The notes beneath the pieces are model-generated. The model did no database searches, was not told the origin of the DNA, and saw nothing but the letters and a program-made list of their open reading frames with translations. Positions 19,067-27,799 of a DNA stretch of 64,000 nt are shown here, one piece after another. Numbering within the stretch: position 1 is the first letter of the stretch; each line of letters starts with the position of its first letter. The stretch comes from Pseudomonas abietaniphila (GTDB taxonomy: Bacteria > Pseudomonadota > Gammaproteobacteria > Pseudomonadales > Pseudomonadaceae): positions 1 to 64,000 of the forward strand of contig NZ_FNCO01000020.1 of assembly GCF_900100795.1 (NCBI RefSeq), given 5' to 3'. The position numbers were made by a program, and so were the translations under genes.

Positions 19067-20608
19067 ATGACGCAAGCCAATAACGCCGTTCACACCGATC
19101 TCAGTGTCGACGATCTGGTTAAAGAAGCCCTCAAACGCGAAGAAGGCGTCCTGTCCGATACTGGCGCATTCGTCGTGAAAACTGGCCATCGCACCGGTCG
19201 TTCGCCAGTTGATCGCTTCATCGTTGAAGAACCAACCACCCAGGACGCTATCGCCTGGGGCCCGATCAACCGCAAGTTTCCTGCCGACAAGTTCGATGCC
19301 CTGTGGGCGCGTGTCGAGGCGTTCAACAACGCTCAGGAACACTTCGTCTCCCACGTTCACGTAGGCGCTGCCGAGGATCACTACCTCGCCGTCAAGATGA
19401 CCACCCAGACCGCCTGGCAAAACCTGTTCGGTCGTTGCCTGTTCATCAATCCGGCCCAGTACAACCCTGCTGGTCGCGAGGAGTGGCAGGTTCTGAACGT
19501 TGCGAACTTCGAGTGCGTTCCAGAGCGTGACGGCACCAACTCCGACGGTTGCGTCATCCTCAACTTCAAACAGAAAAAAGTACTGATCGCGGGCATGCGT
19601 TACGCCGGCGAGATGAAAAAAGCGATGTTCTCGGTGCAGAACTTCCTGCTCCCTGCCGCCGACGTGCTGCCGATGCACTGTGCTGCCAACATCGGTGAAG
19701 AGGGCGATGTGACCCTGTTCTTCGGCCTGTCCGGCACGGGTAAAACCACCCTGTCTGCAGACGAGAGCCGTTACCTGATCGGTGACGACGAGCACGGCTG
19801 GGGCGAAGGCGTGGTGTTCAACATCGAAGGCGGTTGCTATGCCAAGTGCATCGACCTCTCCGAGAAGAACGAGCCCGTCATCTGGAAAGCCATTAAGCAC
19901 GGCGCCGTGCTGGAAAACGTAGTCCTGGACGCCAACGGCCACGCCGACTACGCCGACGGCAGCCTGACCCAGAACAGCCGCGCCGCCTACCCGCTGGAGC
20001 ACGTTGAAAAACGCTCCGAGAAGAACCTGGGCGGCGAGCCTAACGCTGTGATCTTCCTGACTTGCGACCTGACTGGCGTTCTGCCGCCCGTCTCGATCCT
20101 CAGCGAAGAACAAGCGGCCTATCACTTCCTGTCGGGTTACACCGCACTGGTGGGTTCGACCGAAATGGGCTCGGGCGCTGGCATCAAGTCGACGTTCTCC
20201 ACCTGCTTCGGCGCGCCGTTCTTCCCGCGTCCTGCTGGCGAGTACGCCGAGCTGCTGATCAAACGTATCCGTGGCTTCGGCTCCAAGGTCTACCTGGTCA
20301 ACACCGGCTGGACCGGCGGCGGCTACGGCGTCGGCAAGCGCTTCAACATCCCGACCACCCGTGGCGTTATCGCAGCCATCCAGAGCGGCGCACTGATCGG
20401 TGCAGATACAGAGCACCTGGACACCGTTAACCTGGACGTACCGAAGTCGGTTCCAGGCGTCGACACCGCGTTGCTCAACCCGCGCAACACTTGGGCTGAC
20501 AAAGCGGCGTACGACGAAGCCGCCAAAGCGCTGGCCGGTCTGTTCATCGAGAACTTCAAGAAGTTCGACGTGAGCGATGCGATCAAGGCAGCCGGTCCTA
20601 AGCTGTAA
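19067..20608 (+). CDS. pckA: Phosphoenolpyruvate carboxykinase (ATP)
   Basis: Makes phosphoenolpyruvate from oxaloacetate and ATP, the entry to gluconeogenesis. The ATG at 19067 gives 513 residues ([18 protein letters not shown]), normal for the ATP-dependent class; an upstream frame extension to 19007 lacks support. The nucleotide loop [11 protein letters not shown] is at 220-230, the metal-binding DDEHGW at 240-245, and the substrate Arg and Tyr are in HRTGRSP and [10 protein letters not shown] strong intrinsic terminator follows directly. Growth on organic acids, a Pseudomonas habit, depends on this step. Confidence 0.97.
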   Translation: MTQANNAVHTDLSVDDLVKEALKREEGVLSDTGAFVVKTGHRTGRSPVDRFIVEEPTTQDAIAWGPINRKFPADKFDALWARVEAFNNAQEHFVSHVHVGAAEDHYLAVKMTTQTAWQNLFGRCLFINPAQYNPAGREEWQVLNVANFECVPERDGTNSDGCVILNFKQKKVLIAGMRYAGEMKKAMFSVQNFLLPAADVLPMHCAANIGEEGDVTLFFGLSGTGKTTLSADESRYLIGDDEHGWGEGVVFNIEGGCYAKCIDLSEKNEPVIWKAIKHGAVLENVVLDANGHADYADGSLTQNSRAAYPLEHVEKRSEKNLGGEPNAVIFLTCDLTGVLPPVSILSEEQAAYHFLSGYTALVGSTEMGSGAGIKSTFSTCFGAPFFPRPAGEYAELLIKRIRGFGSKVYLVNTGWTGGGYGVGKRFNIPTTRGVIAAIQSGALIGADTEHLDTVNLDVPKSVPGVDTALLNPRNTWADKAAYDEAAKALAGLFIENFKKFDVSDAIKAAGPKL

Positions 20609-20626
20609 GCTTGGGCTCTGCTGAAT

Positions 20627-20653
20627 AAAAACCGCCCTTCGGGGCGGTTTTTT
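20627..20653 (+). terminator. Intrinsic terminator of pckA
   Basis: AAAAACCGCCC, loop, then GGGCGGTTTTTTT directly after the pckA stop. Confidence 0.92.
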
Positions 20654-20719
20654 TATGTTCGCGTTTTGATGTTTGATGTTTGATGGCGTGGTGCAGATTT
20701 GCGCTTCTGCCCCGAGGGC

Positions 20720-21290
20720 GTGGGAGCTTTTGGAGGCTACGAGGGTATGGGCCGCACTTCGGACGAATGCGGTGGGTCATTCACCATTGATGCTGCTGAC
20801 CCACCGTATTCGCTAGCAAGCCGGCTCCTACAGTATCGGCGTCATGCTCAAGCCTTTGGTGCCCCGCGATCCCTGTAGGAGACGTCCGAGGTTACGAGGG
20901 TATGGGCCGCACTTCGGACGAACGCGGTGTGTCATTCACCGTTGATGCTGCTGACCCACCGTATTCGCCAGCAAGCCGGCTCCTACAGTATCGGCGTCAT
21001 GCTCAAGCCTTTGGTGCCCCGCGATCCCTGTAGGAGACGTCCGAGGTTACGAGGGTATGGGCCGCACTTCGGACGAACGCGGTGTGTCATTCACCGTTGA
21101 TGCTGCTGACCCACCGTATTCGCCAGCAAGCCGGCTCCTACAGTATCGGCGTCATGCTCAAGCCTTTGGTACCCCGCGATCCCTGTAGGAGACGTCCGAG
21201 GTTACGAGGGCAGCGAACGCGGTGTGTCATTCACCGTTGATGCTGCTGACCCACCGCATTCACCGAGCAAGCTCGCACATTCCTCCCACG
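20720..21290. repeat. Tandem array of 155-bp REPIN units
   Basis: The word TATGGGCCGCAC recurs at 20746, 20901 and 21056, and GTTACGAGGG a fourth time at 21201, an exact 155-bp period over about 3.7 copies. Each unit contains an imperfect palindrome (GAACGCGGTG...CACCGTATTC), a REP arm AGCAAGCCGGCTCCTAC, and a second word GTAGGAGACGTCCGAGG. Middle units are nearly identical to each other. The first and last units diverge. It fills the gap between the pckA terminator and the lipoprotein gene; I see no gene in it. A related array is at 51068-51957. Confidence 0.92.
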
Positions 21291-21349
21291 CCTTCCATTA
21301 AGAAACAAAAACGCCTACCCGCCAGCGTTGGCTTTGCTTTGGGTCAATG

Positions 21350-22066
21350 TCACCCCGCCTTATCCGTCACCGGAAAATCCTGGGTGATGTCAAAGCTACC
21401 TTTGGCGACGACGCTCTTGGCGTCGCACAGTTTTGCGTCGAAGCCGGGGTGGCGCTCGCCGTGTTCGGCGGCGTACGTTGCGGCTTCCCGGGTGCATTCG
21501 TCGGTGGGCTGTTCCGGGGACAGAGCTGCATTGAACTGGAAGGTGCCAACGAGGCGATAGCGGTCGAGCAACTTGTTGGTGGAGGTCAGCTTTTCGATCT
21601 TGCTGAAGTCGAGTTTGACGTTGCTGTTGGCGCCGCCTTTATCGGTGTCGAAGTATTGGTAGTACGAGCCGGTATCGTAGGAAGCGCTGTTTTCATCATG
21701 AGCGACTTCCACGCGACCGCCCTGGAACAGGATGGCCTGCTTTTCCTGATCAGGATTGTCGAACGAGAAACCCAGGATCGGCCCGATACTGACTTCGTTG
21801 CGATCGCCTTCTGCCTCCTGATCCGCGCTCAGGGTCAGCCAGTTGGCGCCGGGCAGCTTGCCGGGCAGGAAGCCCACGCCGACCGCATCGCCCTTGGCTT
21901 CGTAATGCAGGTTCAACGCCCCGCTGACATCCACCGTCATCGACTTCGACAAGCCCCGGGCGTCGGCCGAGGCGCTGCTGGTCTTCTCGGGTTCCTTCTC
22001 GCCGCAGCCAGCGAGTGCGGCCATGAATGCAGTCAGCAGTAGCGGTAGGTAATGGTTGCGGGTCAT
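21350..22066 (-). CDS. Putative lipoprotein of unknown function
   Basis: 238 residues. The first 20 residues are a lipoprotein signal (hydrophobic LPLLLTAFMAALAGC) with the lipid-bearing Cys at 21, followed by GEKEPE; AGGAAA lies before the ATG. The mature part is rich in strands and acidic residues, with paired Cys late in the chain (DECTRE and KLCDAKS) that could form a disulfide. I do not recognise the domain. A terminator separates it from the hydrolase gene upstream, so they are probably independent, although it could still serve that locus. Confidence 0.75.
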   Translation of the reverse strand: MTRNHYLPLLLTAFMAALAGCGEKEPEKTSSASADARGLSKSMTVDVSGALNLHYEAKGDAVGVGFLPGKLPGANWLTLSADQEAEGDRNEVSIGPILGFSFDNPDQEKQAILFQGGRVEVAHDENSASYDTGSYYQYFDTDKGGANSNVKLDFSKIEKLTSTNKLLDRYRLVGTFQFNAALSPEQPTDECTREAATYAAEHGERHPGFDAKLCDAKSVVAKGSFDITQDFPVTDKAG

Positions 22067-22163
22067 GACGATTTCCTGAAGTGATCGGCGTGCAGGCCTC
22101 TGCTTGGCGGAAGGTATGACCGCGGAATCGGCCAGTGGGTCAATGGCCGCAGGGTAATCAATG

Positions 22164-22194
22164 AAAAAACCGCCCGGTGACTGGGCGGTTTTTT
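22164..22194. terminator. Bidirectional intrinsic terminator
   Basis: AAAAAACCGCCC, loop, GGGCGGTTTTTT. It sits after the hydrolase gene on the minus strand and works in either direction. Confidence 0.88.
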
Positions 22195-22295
22195 GGAAAC
22201 AGGGGCGCGGCGGAACATGTTCGATGGCTTGAACAGACCGACCTCAACGCATGACTCGTTAAACGTTTATGTACAGTCGTTAACGGTGAAACGTG

Positions 22296-23429
22296 TTACT
22301 TCAGAATAACTTTGTAGGCGTCGTTGCCTTTCGCAAGTGTGGCTGCCAATCCCTCTTTCGGATTAAGAGGTACGCCGGTAACTTTTCCGAAGGCAACGGT
22401 TTTGCCGTTATGAATAACGGAACGTTCATTGGCCGTGTGTTCGGTCAGCCCTGTATAAGATTGACTGCGCATTTTTACAAAGTCACTGTCGTGCATGACC
22501 ATGCTCTGGTGAAGTTTGCTGACATCCATTGCTGAAAGATTGAGCGTTTTGGTCAGTTTTGTGCCCCATCGGGTAAGGCAAACTTCCGCATAGTGCCTCA
22601 CCAGCTTGCCAGGCTCATTCATCGCACCGGGACCCGCTGCACCGCTCAGTGAGGCATTTCCCACAAGTGTTGCGTGCCTTCCCGCCATTGGAAAGATACT
22701 CACCCGGGTGGAGGCGGCCGTTTTCGGAATGACGCAGGCAAATCCCTTGGAGCGTTCATCGCGCGCATAAAAGGCGACGTACTGTTTCACATTGCTGCTC
22801 AACGAAATCTTTTCAAGCTGCGTGTTCAAGGGACCCGGAACAGGATCTACCACGAAAATGTTGACAGGAATCTTCCGCAGCACGGGATCGGCCAGTAGTG
22901 CATTCGCCAGCATGTGGCAGCTCACACCACCCCGGCTCCAGCCCACCAGGTTGATCTGAGTCGGGATGATCCCGCCCTTGCGGTGGGTCTTGATGATCTG
23001 CTCTTGCAGTTGCTGCTGGCTGACTTTGCGGTTGCCAAAATCATAGTGTCGCCACAGCCAGGAGTCGGTCTCTTCGACCTTATGGATCGGCAAGCCCGCA
23101 TTTTTCAACCGAACATATTCCGTTTCAGTGAGTTTCGTCCGCTGCCAGTCAAACTTGCCCTTCACGATATTGACCGCATGTTGCACGTTTTCATGCCAGC
23201 CTTTGCCGAATGCGGTTCCTGTCCAGCCGTAGCTCTTGGATTCGGTGAACAGTTCGTCAGCCTGCAAGTTGCCACTGCCAGGGCCGTTCACCACGATCCA
23301 GTCAGCGAATTCGCGGCTGCCCATGTTATTGGAAAGTGTGGAAATCAGTTCACCGTTCCAGTAGTTGTCGTGAAGCGAGTCATATTTTGTGGAGCCAGTT
23401 CCACAAAAGAAAATGGTGAATACCGTCAT
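22296..23429 (-). CDS. Lipase-like alpha/beta hydrolase
   Basis: 377 residues, no signal peptide. The N-terminal strand FTIFFCGTGSTKYDS resembles the opening of T6SS phospholipase (Tle/DUF2235-like) proteins, and the nucleophile elbow is GWSRGG (in NLVGWSRGGVSCHMLA), a GxSxG motif as in Tle effectors (GFSRGA). The catalytic Asp may be in FVVDPVPGP and the His in AGRHATLVG. The family assignment is by eye; it could equally be a cytosolic esterase. The start is preceded by a perfect 12-bp hairpin that includes its Shine-Dalgarno. Neighbours: a one-TM protein upstream on the same strand and a terminator downstream. Confidence 0.68.
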   Translation of the reverse strand: MTVFTIFFCGTGSTKYDSLHDNYWNGELISTLSNNMGSREFADWIVVNGPGSGNLQADELFTESKSYGWTGTAFGKGWHENVQHAVNIVKGKFDWQRTKLTETEYVRLKNAGLPIHKVEETDSWLWRHYDFGNRKVSQQQLQEQIIKTHRKGGIIPTQINLVGWSRGGVSCHMLANALLADPVLRKIPVNIFVVDPVPGPLNTQLEKISLSSNVKQYVAFYARDERSKGFACVIPKTAASTRVSIFPMAGRHATLVGNASLSGAAGPGAMNEPGKLVRHYAEVCLTRWGTKLTKTLNLSAMDVSKLHQSMVMHDSDFVKMRSQSYTGLTEHTANERSVIHNGKTVAFGKVTGVPLNPKEGLAATLAKGNDAYKVILK

Positions 23430-23433
23430 GTTT

Positions 23434-23468
23434 CTAACCTCATGGGTGTGTAGGAGCCATGAGGTTAG
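23434..23468 (-). promoter_or_regulatory. Hairpin covering the ribosome site of the hydrolase gene
   Basis: On the minus strand CTAACCTCATGG, an 11-base loop and CCATGAGGTTAG form a perfect 12-bp stem that ends four bases before the ATG. The GAGG that should bind the ribosome, eight bases from the ATG, lies in the 3' arm, so translation would be blocked while the stem holds. It could also be a DNA operator. Confidence 0.7.
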
Positions 23469-23546
23469 ATTAATTAATAAAACGTTTGTGGCTGGACTGT
23501 GTTACCTGATGTTGAGCCGTATTGAACGGTACGCTTACACGATTAA

Positions 23547-24359
23547 TTAGTTTGCCTGATATGTCCGCGCCGCCTCGCAATATTGCGCCTGCGCCAACTT
23601 ATTCTTCTCGTCCTTGTCCTTTGCAACGCGTTTGGTCCAGTCACTGCACATGTCTTTGAAGAACGGAGTCGCCGCACGCCGGCATTCGCGGTATTCGACG
23701 CTGTCGCTTTTGAAGTTCATGCACACGCTACTGTTGTCGATGTGGTTGTTATAGATGCGATACCGCGCTTCGTAGCGGTTGCGGCCGTCTATTTCGCGGA
23801 TGAATACCCCCGCGACTTCGTAATGGCGGCCGGTCTCGGCTTTGGGTTGGGTGGCTGCGGACTTGTACTGCGCCATGTAGCGGTCAGAGACCATGCCTTG
23901 AGGACGCGGAGCGTTATAGTCCGTCGGCTGCGCTTCACCGAAGCGGCAGTTGATGACGTCGCGATCAATCACATTGCCGTCTTTCAGGCAGTTATCCAGT
24001 GGCTGAGTGGTTGGGGGTTGTGCCGTTTCAAGCTTGGGCGCGACATAGACGACCTGTTCGGTTGTGCGTAAGTCCGCTGCTGGCGTGACCGATGCGGGCG
24101 CTTCCTGGAGGTCGGCAGAGGGCGTTGGCGCAATCGCGACGTGCGGTGGTTTCTGCGTGTGAAACATCTGGGTGACGAGATAGATAATCGCTGCCAGCAA
24201 TGCCAGGCAAATGACAACGCTGCTGAGAGGCCAACTGGTCTTCGCAGATGCGACTTTTCGTTTGGCGGGGTGGGATCCGAGCACGACATCGAACTGATCC
24301 GGTGTCAGACGCTGTATGACGGTGAGCCCGTCGTCTTTCGGCGGTGGGGTGGGCTGCAT
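23547..24359 (-). CDS. Single-pass membrane protein, unknown periplasmic domain
   Basis: The ATG at 24359 (MQPTPPPKDDGLTVIQRL) has a good AGGAG site and gives 270 residues; an earlier frame start at 24461 does not. A short cytosolic part (1-45) is followed by one TM helix (about 48-68, VVICLALLAAIIYLVTQMF), a Pro/Thr/Ala-rich linker and a C-terminal domain with several Cys (DNCLKDG, VINCRFG, SVCMNFK, YRECRRA, DMCSDW, QYCEAA), likely disulfide-bonded in the periplasm. I do not recognise the family. It precedes the hydrolase gene by 117 bases on the same strand. Confidence 0.75.
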   Translation of the reverse strand: MQPTPPPKDDGLTVIQRLTPDQFDVVLGSHPAKRKVASAKTSWPLSSVVICLALLAAIIYLVTQMFHTQKPPHVAIAPTPSADLQEAPASVTPAADLRTTEQVVYVAPKLETAQPPTTQPLDNCLKDGNVIDRDVINCRFGEAQPTDYNAPRPQGMVSDRYMAQYKSAATQPKAETGRHYEVAGVFIREIDGRNRYEARYRIYNNHIDNSSVCMNFKSDSVEYRECRRAATPFFKDMCSDWTKRVAKDKDEKNKLAQAQYCEAARTYQAN

Positions 24360-24602
24360 TGCCTCTCCTTGGCATGTCGCGGGTTGCGGGCGGTTCTCTG
24401 GGTCTGTGCGAACGCGCGACATAAAACGTAACGTGTGTGGCGGCGAGGTTAAACGCCGCAATGTTGTTTTGCTAGTACAACGTATCGATGCCGTACCGGG
24501 TCTGTATCCTGGTTGGCATTTCTGTAACGGTTTCGGTGTACTGCGCCCAAACCCACCGCGTTAAGGTGGCTCACCTTTGCGACGGTCCATGGAGTGGCAG
24601 CT

Positions 24603-26531
24603 ATGCATCAAACCCTTGAACAGGTGTTCGGTTATCGGCAGTTTCGCACCGGACAAGAGGCCGCGATCAGTGCGGTGTTGGCCGGGCGTTCTGCTGCAGC
24701 AATCTTTCCCACAGGCTCGGGCAAGTCGCTGTGTTATCAATTGCCCGCGTTGCTGCTGCCGCACCTGACCCTCGTGGTGTCGCCATTGCTGGCGCTGATT
24801 CAGGATCAGTTGGCTTTTTTGCAGCGTCATGGCATCGCGGCCGCGAGTATCGATTCGGCGCAGAGTCGCGAGGAGATCGCGGACGTCATGTCGCGCGCGC
24901 GTTCAGGCGAGCTGAAAATTCTCATGATCTCGGTCGAACGCCTGAAGAATGAACGCTTCAGGCACTTCATCGCGCAAGTGCCTATCTCGTTGCTGGTGAT
25001 CGATGAAGCGCACTGCATTTCGGAGTGGGGGCATAACTTCAGGCCCGACTACCTCAAGCTTCCGGACTACCAGCGCGAGTTCAAGATCCCACAGGTGTTG
25101 CTGCTGACGGCTACCGCTACGCCAAACGTCATCGACGACATGCAGAGCAAATTCGCCATTGCCCCCGACGACGTGGTGACGACAGGCTTCTATCGAGCCA
25201 ACCTGACATTACACGTGGAGCCTACACCTGGCCGTGACAAGCGCCGTCGGCTGGTGCAATGGCTTGGCGAACGCGCGGGGCAGCCGAGCATCGTCTACGT
25301 CACGCTGCAAAAAACAGCGGAGTTCGTCGCGGCTCATCTGGCGCAAAACGGCATTCCGGCGCACGCCTATCACGCGGGACTGCCTCACGATAAGCGTGAG
25401 TCCATTCAACGGCAGTTCATGGACGGGCGACTGAATTGCATCGTTGCCACCATCGCTTTCGGGATGGGCATCGACAAGAGCGATATCCGCAATGTGGTGC
25501 ACTTCGACCTGCCGAAATCCATTGAAAACTACAGTCAGGAAATCGGTCGGGCGGGGCGCGATGGGGCCGTCTCGGAATGCCTGGTTCTGGCCAATCGCGA
25601 CAGCCTGAATGTGCTGGAGAACTTTGTGTACGGCGACACGCCTGAGCGCGAAGGTATTGCTCGGGTGCTGGATGACCTGCTCAATGCGCGTAACGACGGG
25701 CAGTGGGAGTTTTTGCTGTTGCCGCTCTGTGAGATGAGCAACATTCGTCAGTTGCCGCTCAAGACCCTGCTGGTGCAGCTGGAGCTGCGAGGCATCATCG
25801 CGCCGCGTTATGCCTACTTCGCCGAATACCGGTTCAAGTACCTGATCGAGCCGCACGAACTCGTGGCGCGTTTTCAGGGCGAGCGGCAGCAGTTCGTGCA
25901 AGCGCTCGTCGAGACTTCCAGCCGTGCGCGCACGTGGGCTACCGTCAATTTCGACGCCATGTATCAGCAGTATCAAGCGGAGCGCTCACGGGTCGTCACG
26001 GCGCTGGATTTCTTTCAGGAGAAGGGCTGGATCGAGCTTGAAAGCAAGCAGATGACGGAGGTGTACAGCCTGTTGGTGACCGACTTCGATGCAAAGGCGC
26101 TCAGCGAGGAACTGCATGATTATTTCGCGCACCACGAAACGACCGAGGTGGCGCGCATTCACGCCATGCTGGATCTGTTTGCCAGTGAGCAGTGTTTGAG
26201 CCATCGTCTGGCGCAGTATTTCGGCGACGCCCAGGCGCCCGAGCGTTGCGGGCATTGTTCGGTGTGTGCAGGTCACGTGGCTCGCTTGCCCGAGCCGCCG
26301 GCTCTCGAGCCGCTGGAGCAACAGAGCTTCGAGGCGCTCTGTGGCGATTTCATCGGCAAGCATCGCGAGGCGCGAGGCCATGATCCCAGCACTGAATGCC
26401 TGACCCGGTTTCTCTGCGGCATCAGCGTGCCGCTGTTCACCAGGCTCAAGGCAAGGAGTATCGCCGGGTTTGCCGTGCTCGAGGACTATCCCTATGCCTC
26501 GGTGCGGGACTGGGTGCTGAGTCACCAATGA
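24603..26531 (+). CDS. RecQ-family ATP-dependent DNA helicase
   Basis: From the ATG at 24603, with GGAGTG six bases upstream, 642 residues. Superfamily 2 motifs are complete: Walker A PTGSGKS (36-42), motif II DEAH (134-137) with the RecQ aromatic-rich loop ISEWGHNFRPDY, TATATP in motif III, and the ARC-like GIDKSDIRNVVHFDLPKS and QEIGRAGRDG. The zinc site is displaced to the far C-terminus (CGHCSVC, about 540-546), and no HRDC domain is visible, so this is not the canonical RecQ but the second, longer type common in Pseudomonas. It unwinds DNA during repair and recombination. Confidence 0.9.
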   Translation: MHQTLEQVFGYRQFRTGQEAAISAVLAGRSAAAIFPTGSGKSLCYQLPALLLPHLTLVVSPLLALIQDQLAFLQRHGIAAASIDSAQSREEIADVMSRARSGELKILMISVERLKNERFRHFIAQVPISLLVIDEAHCISEWGHNFRPDYLKLPDYQREFKIPQVLLLTATATPNVIDDMQSKFAIAPDDVVTTGFYRANLTLHVEPTPGRDKRRRLVQWLGERAGQPSIVYVTLQKTAEFVAAHLAQNGIPAHAYHAGLPHDKRESIQRQFMDGRLNCIVATIAFGMGIDKSDIRNVVHFDLPKSIENYSQEIGRAGRDGAVSECLVLANRDSLNVLENFVYGDTPEREGIARVLDDLLNARNDGQWEFLLLPLCEMSNIRQLPLKTLLVQLELRGIIAPRYAYFAEYRFKYLIEPHELVARFQGERQQFVQALVETSSRARTWATVNFDAMYQQYQAERSRVVTALDFFQEKGWIELESKQMTEVYSLLVTDFDAKALSEELHDYFAHHETTEVARIHAMLDLFASEQCLSHRLAQYFGDAQAPERCGHCSVCAGHVARLPEPPALEPLEQQSFEALCGDFIGKHREARGHDPSTECLTRFLCGISVPLFTRLKARSIAGFAVLEDYPYASVRDWVLSHQ

Positions 26532-26579
26532 GTGTTTGAGCCGTTTCCACAGGATTGATCGACAGTAGAGGAAGACTGA

Positions 26580-27011
26580 ATGTCCCAACCGACTCCGCAA
26601 CGTGCCGACTATCGCCATTTCCAGCCCATCACCACGCGCTGGCACGACAACGACATTTACGGGCACGTGAACAACGTCACCTATTACAGCTTTTTCGACA
26701 GCGCTGTGAACAGTTATCTGATCGAGCGAGGCGGGCTGGATATACACGACGGAGAGGTTGTCGGGTTTGTGGTCAGTTCATCGTGTGACTACTTTGCATC
26801 GATCGCGTACCCGGACCTGATCGAGGTCGGTTTACGGGTGGGCAAGTTAGGCAACAGTTCGGTGCAATACGAGCTGGCGGTTTTCAAGGCCGGTGAGGAG
26901 GAGGCTTGTGCTGCTGGGCGTTTCGTTCATGTGTTCGTGGATCGCGCATCGAATCAGCCGGTGGCGATTCCTGCCGAATTGCGTGAGGCGATGGAACAGT
27001 TGGTGCTCTGA
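26580..27011 (+). CDS. Acyl-CoA thioesterase, 4HBT hotdog family
   Basis: 143 residues. The motif TTRWHDNDIYGHVNNVTYYSFFDSA (about 19-43) has the catalytic Asp and the HVNN of the YbgC/FadM group of thioesterases, which hydrolyse short- or long-chain acyl-CoA. AGGAAGACTGA precedes the ATG 48 bases after the helicase stop, so the two may be cotranscribed. No partner genes suggest the substrate. Confidence 0.88.
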   Translation: MSQPTPQRADYRHFQPITTRWHDNDIYGHVNNVTYYSFFDSAVNSYLIERGGLDIHDGEVVGFVVSSSCDYFASIAYPDLIEVGLRVGKLGNSSVQYELAVFKAGEEEACAAGRFVHVFVDRASNQPVAIPAELREAMEQLVL

Positions 27012-27017
27012 AACGAC

Positions 27018-27042
27018 AACCGGCCGCAAGGAAGCGGCCGGT
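27018..27042 (+). terminator. GC-rich hairpin after the thioesterase gene
   Basis: ACCGGCCGC, loop AAGGA, GCGGCCGGT directly after the stop and ahead of the convergent glycine-zipper gene. There is no T run, so its strength is uncertain. Confidence 0.55.
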
Positions 27043-27066
27043 GTGTGTGCGACGTTGCGCTGACTG

Positions 27067-27540
27067 TCAGCGATGACGCCAGCCGCGATGACGGCCGTGG
27101 TCGTGATGACGGGGGCCATGACCATGGCGGTAGTCACGGCGGTCGCCACGGTAGCCACGGCGATTATCGTCGTCATGGCGGCTTTGATCGCCCATGTAGT
27201 TGCCCAGTGCGCCACCGGCGCCGCCGCCCGCTGCTGCGCCGATCAGGCTGCCGGTGCTGCCGCCGACGCTACGGCCGATGACGTTACCGCCGGCTGCGCC
27301 CAGGCCGCCGCCAATGGCCGCTTCAGTACGGTTGTGGCGGTTTGCGCCGACGGCACCGCCCGCTGCGCCACCAAGGCCCGCGCCAATCGCGGATCCGGTG
27401 CTGCCGCCGATTTGCTGGCCAACAACCGAACCCAGTACCCCACCCAATGCGCCGCCCACACCGGCCGTCACGTTGTCGCCAGCGGAGGCGAAACCAGTGG
27501 CCAGGGAGAGGGACAACAACAGAATCGAGGAATACTTCAT
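27067..27540 (-). CDS. Glycine-zipper outer-envelope protein, His/Arg-rich tail
   Basis: The ATG at 27540 (MKYSSILLLSLSLATGFASAG) gives 157 residues with a cleavable signal peptide ending near residue 21. Residues about 22-110 are repeats of a glycine zipper (GGALGGVLGSVVGQQIGG and similar), expected to form paired membrane helices in the outer membrane. The C-terminal 40 residues are strongly charged, with many His and Arg (RGDRRDYRHGHG...), and could bind metal or nucleic acid. Convergent with the thioesterase gene. Role unknown; members are often stress related. Confidence 0.85.
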   Translation of the reverse strand: MKYSSILLLSLSLATGFASAGDNVTAGVGGALGGVLGSVVGQQIGGSTGSAIGAGLGGAAGGAVGANRHNRTEAAIGGGLGAAGGNVIGRSVGGSTGSLIGAAAGGGAGGALGNYMGDQSRHDDDNRRGYRGDRRDYRHGHGPRHHDHGRHRGWRHR

Positions 27541-27799
27541 GTATGGATGCTCGTAGGGATGACGACGCGATCCTGCAATCATGAAGAAAATGTCACAATC
27601 GAAATCCGACGAATAACACGACTTGTATACAAATCGCTAAGTGATTGTTTTTAGTCGGGAACTTAAGTCGGTTTATTGAGTCATAGACTACTTCACACAG
27701 GCCCGAATCAAGCGATTCGGGCCTTTTTTGTGCGCGAATGGAAATCTGCTTGTAGGGCGTTTCACGCAATCGAGTGTGATAAAGCGCTCCTACAAGGGA
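27541..27799. other. Intergenic region, AT-rich, with orphan plus-strand terminator
   Basis: About 150 AT-rich bases after the glycine-zipper start lead into a terminator at 27700-27729 that points on the plus strand although no plus-strand gene lies before it. TTGTATACAA at 27623 is a perfect palindrome. A small RNA is possible. Confidence 0.5.
27700..27729 (+). terminator. Orphan intrinsic terminator
   Basis: GGCCCGAATC, 4-base loop, GATTCGGGCC, TTTTTT. The T run is only on the plus-strand side. Confidence 0.85.

Noticed and set aside
20720-21290. Possible CRISPR array
   Set aside because: Repeat and spacer are not distinct; whole 155-bp units repeat, with palindromic REP cores and no cas genes.
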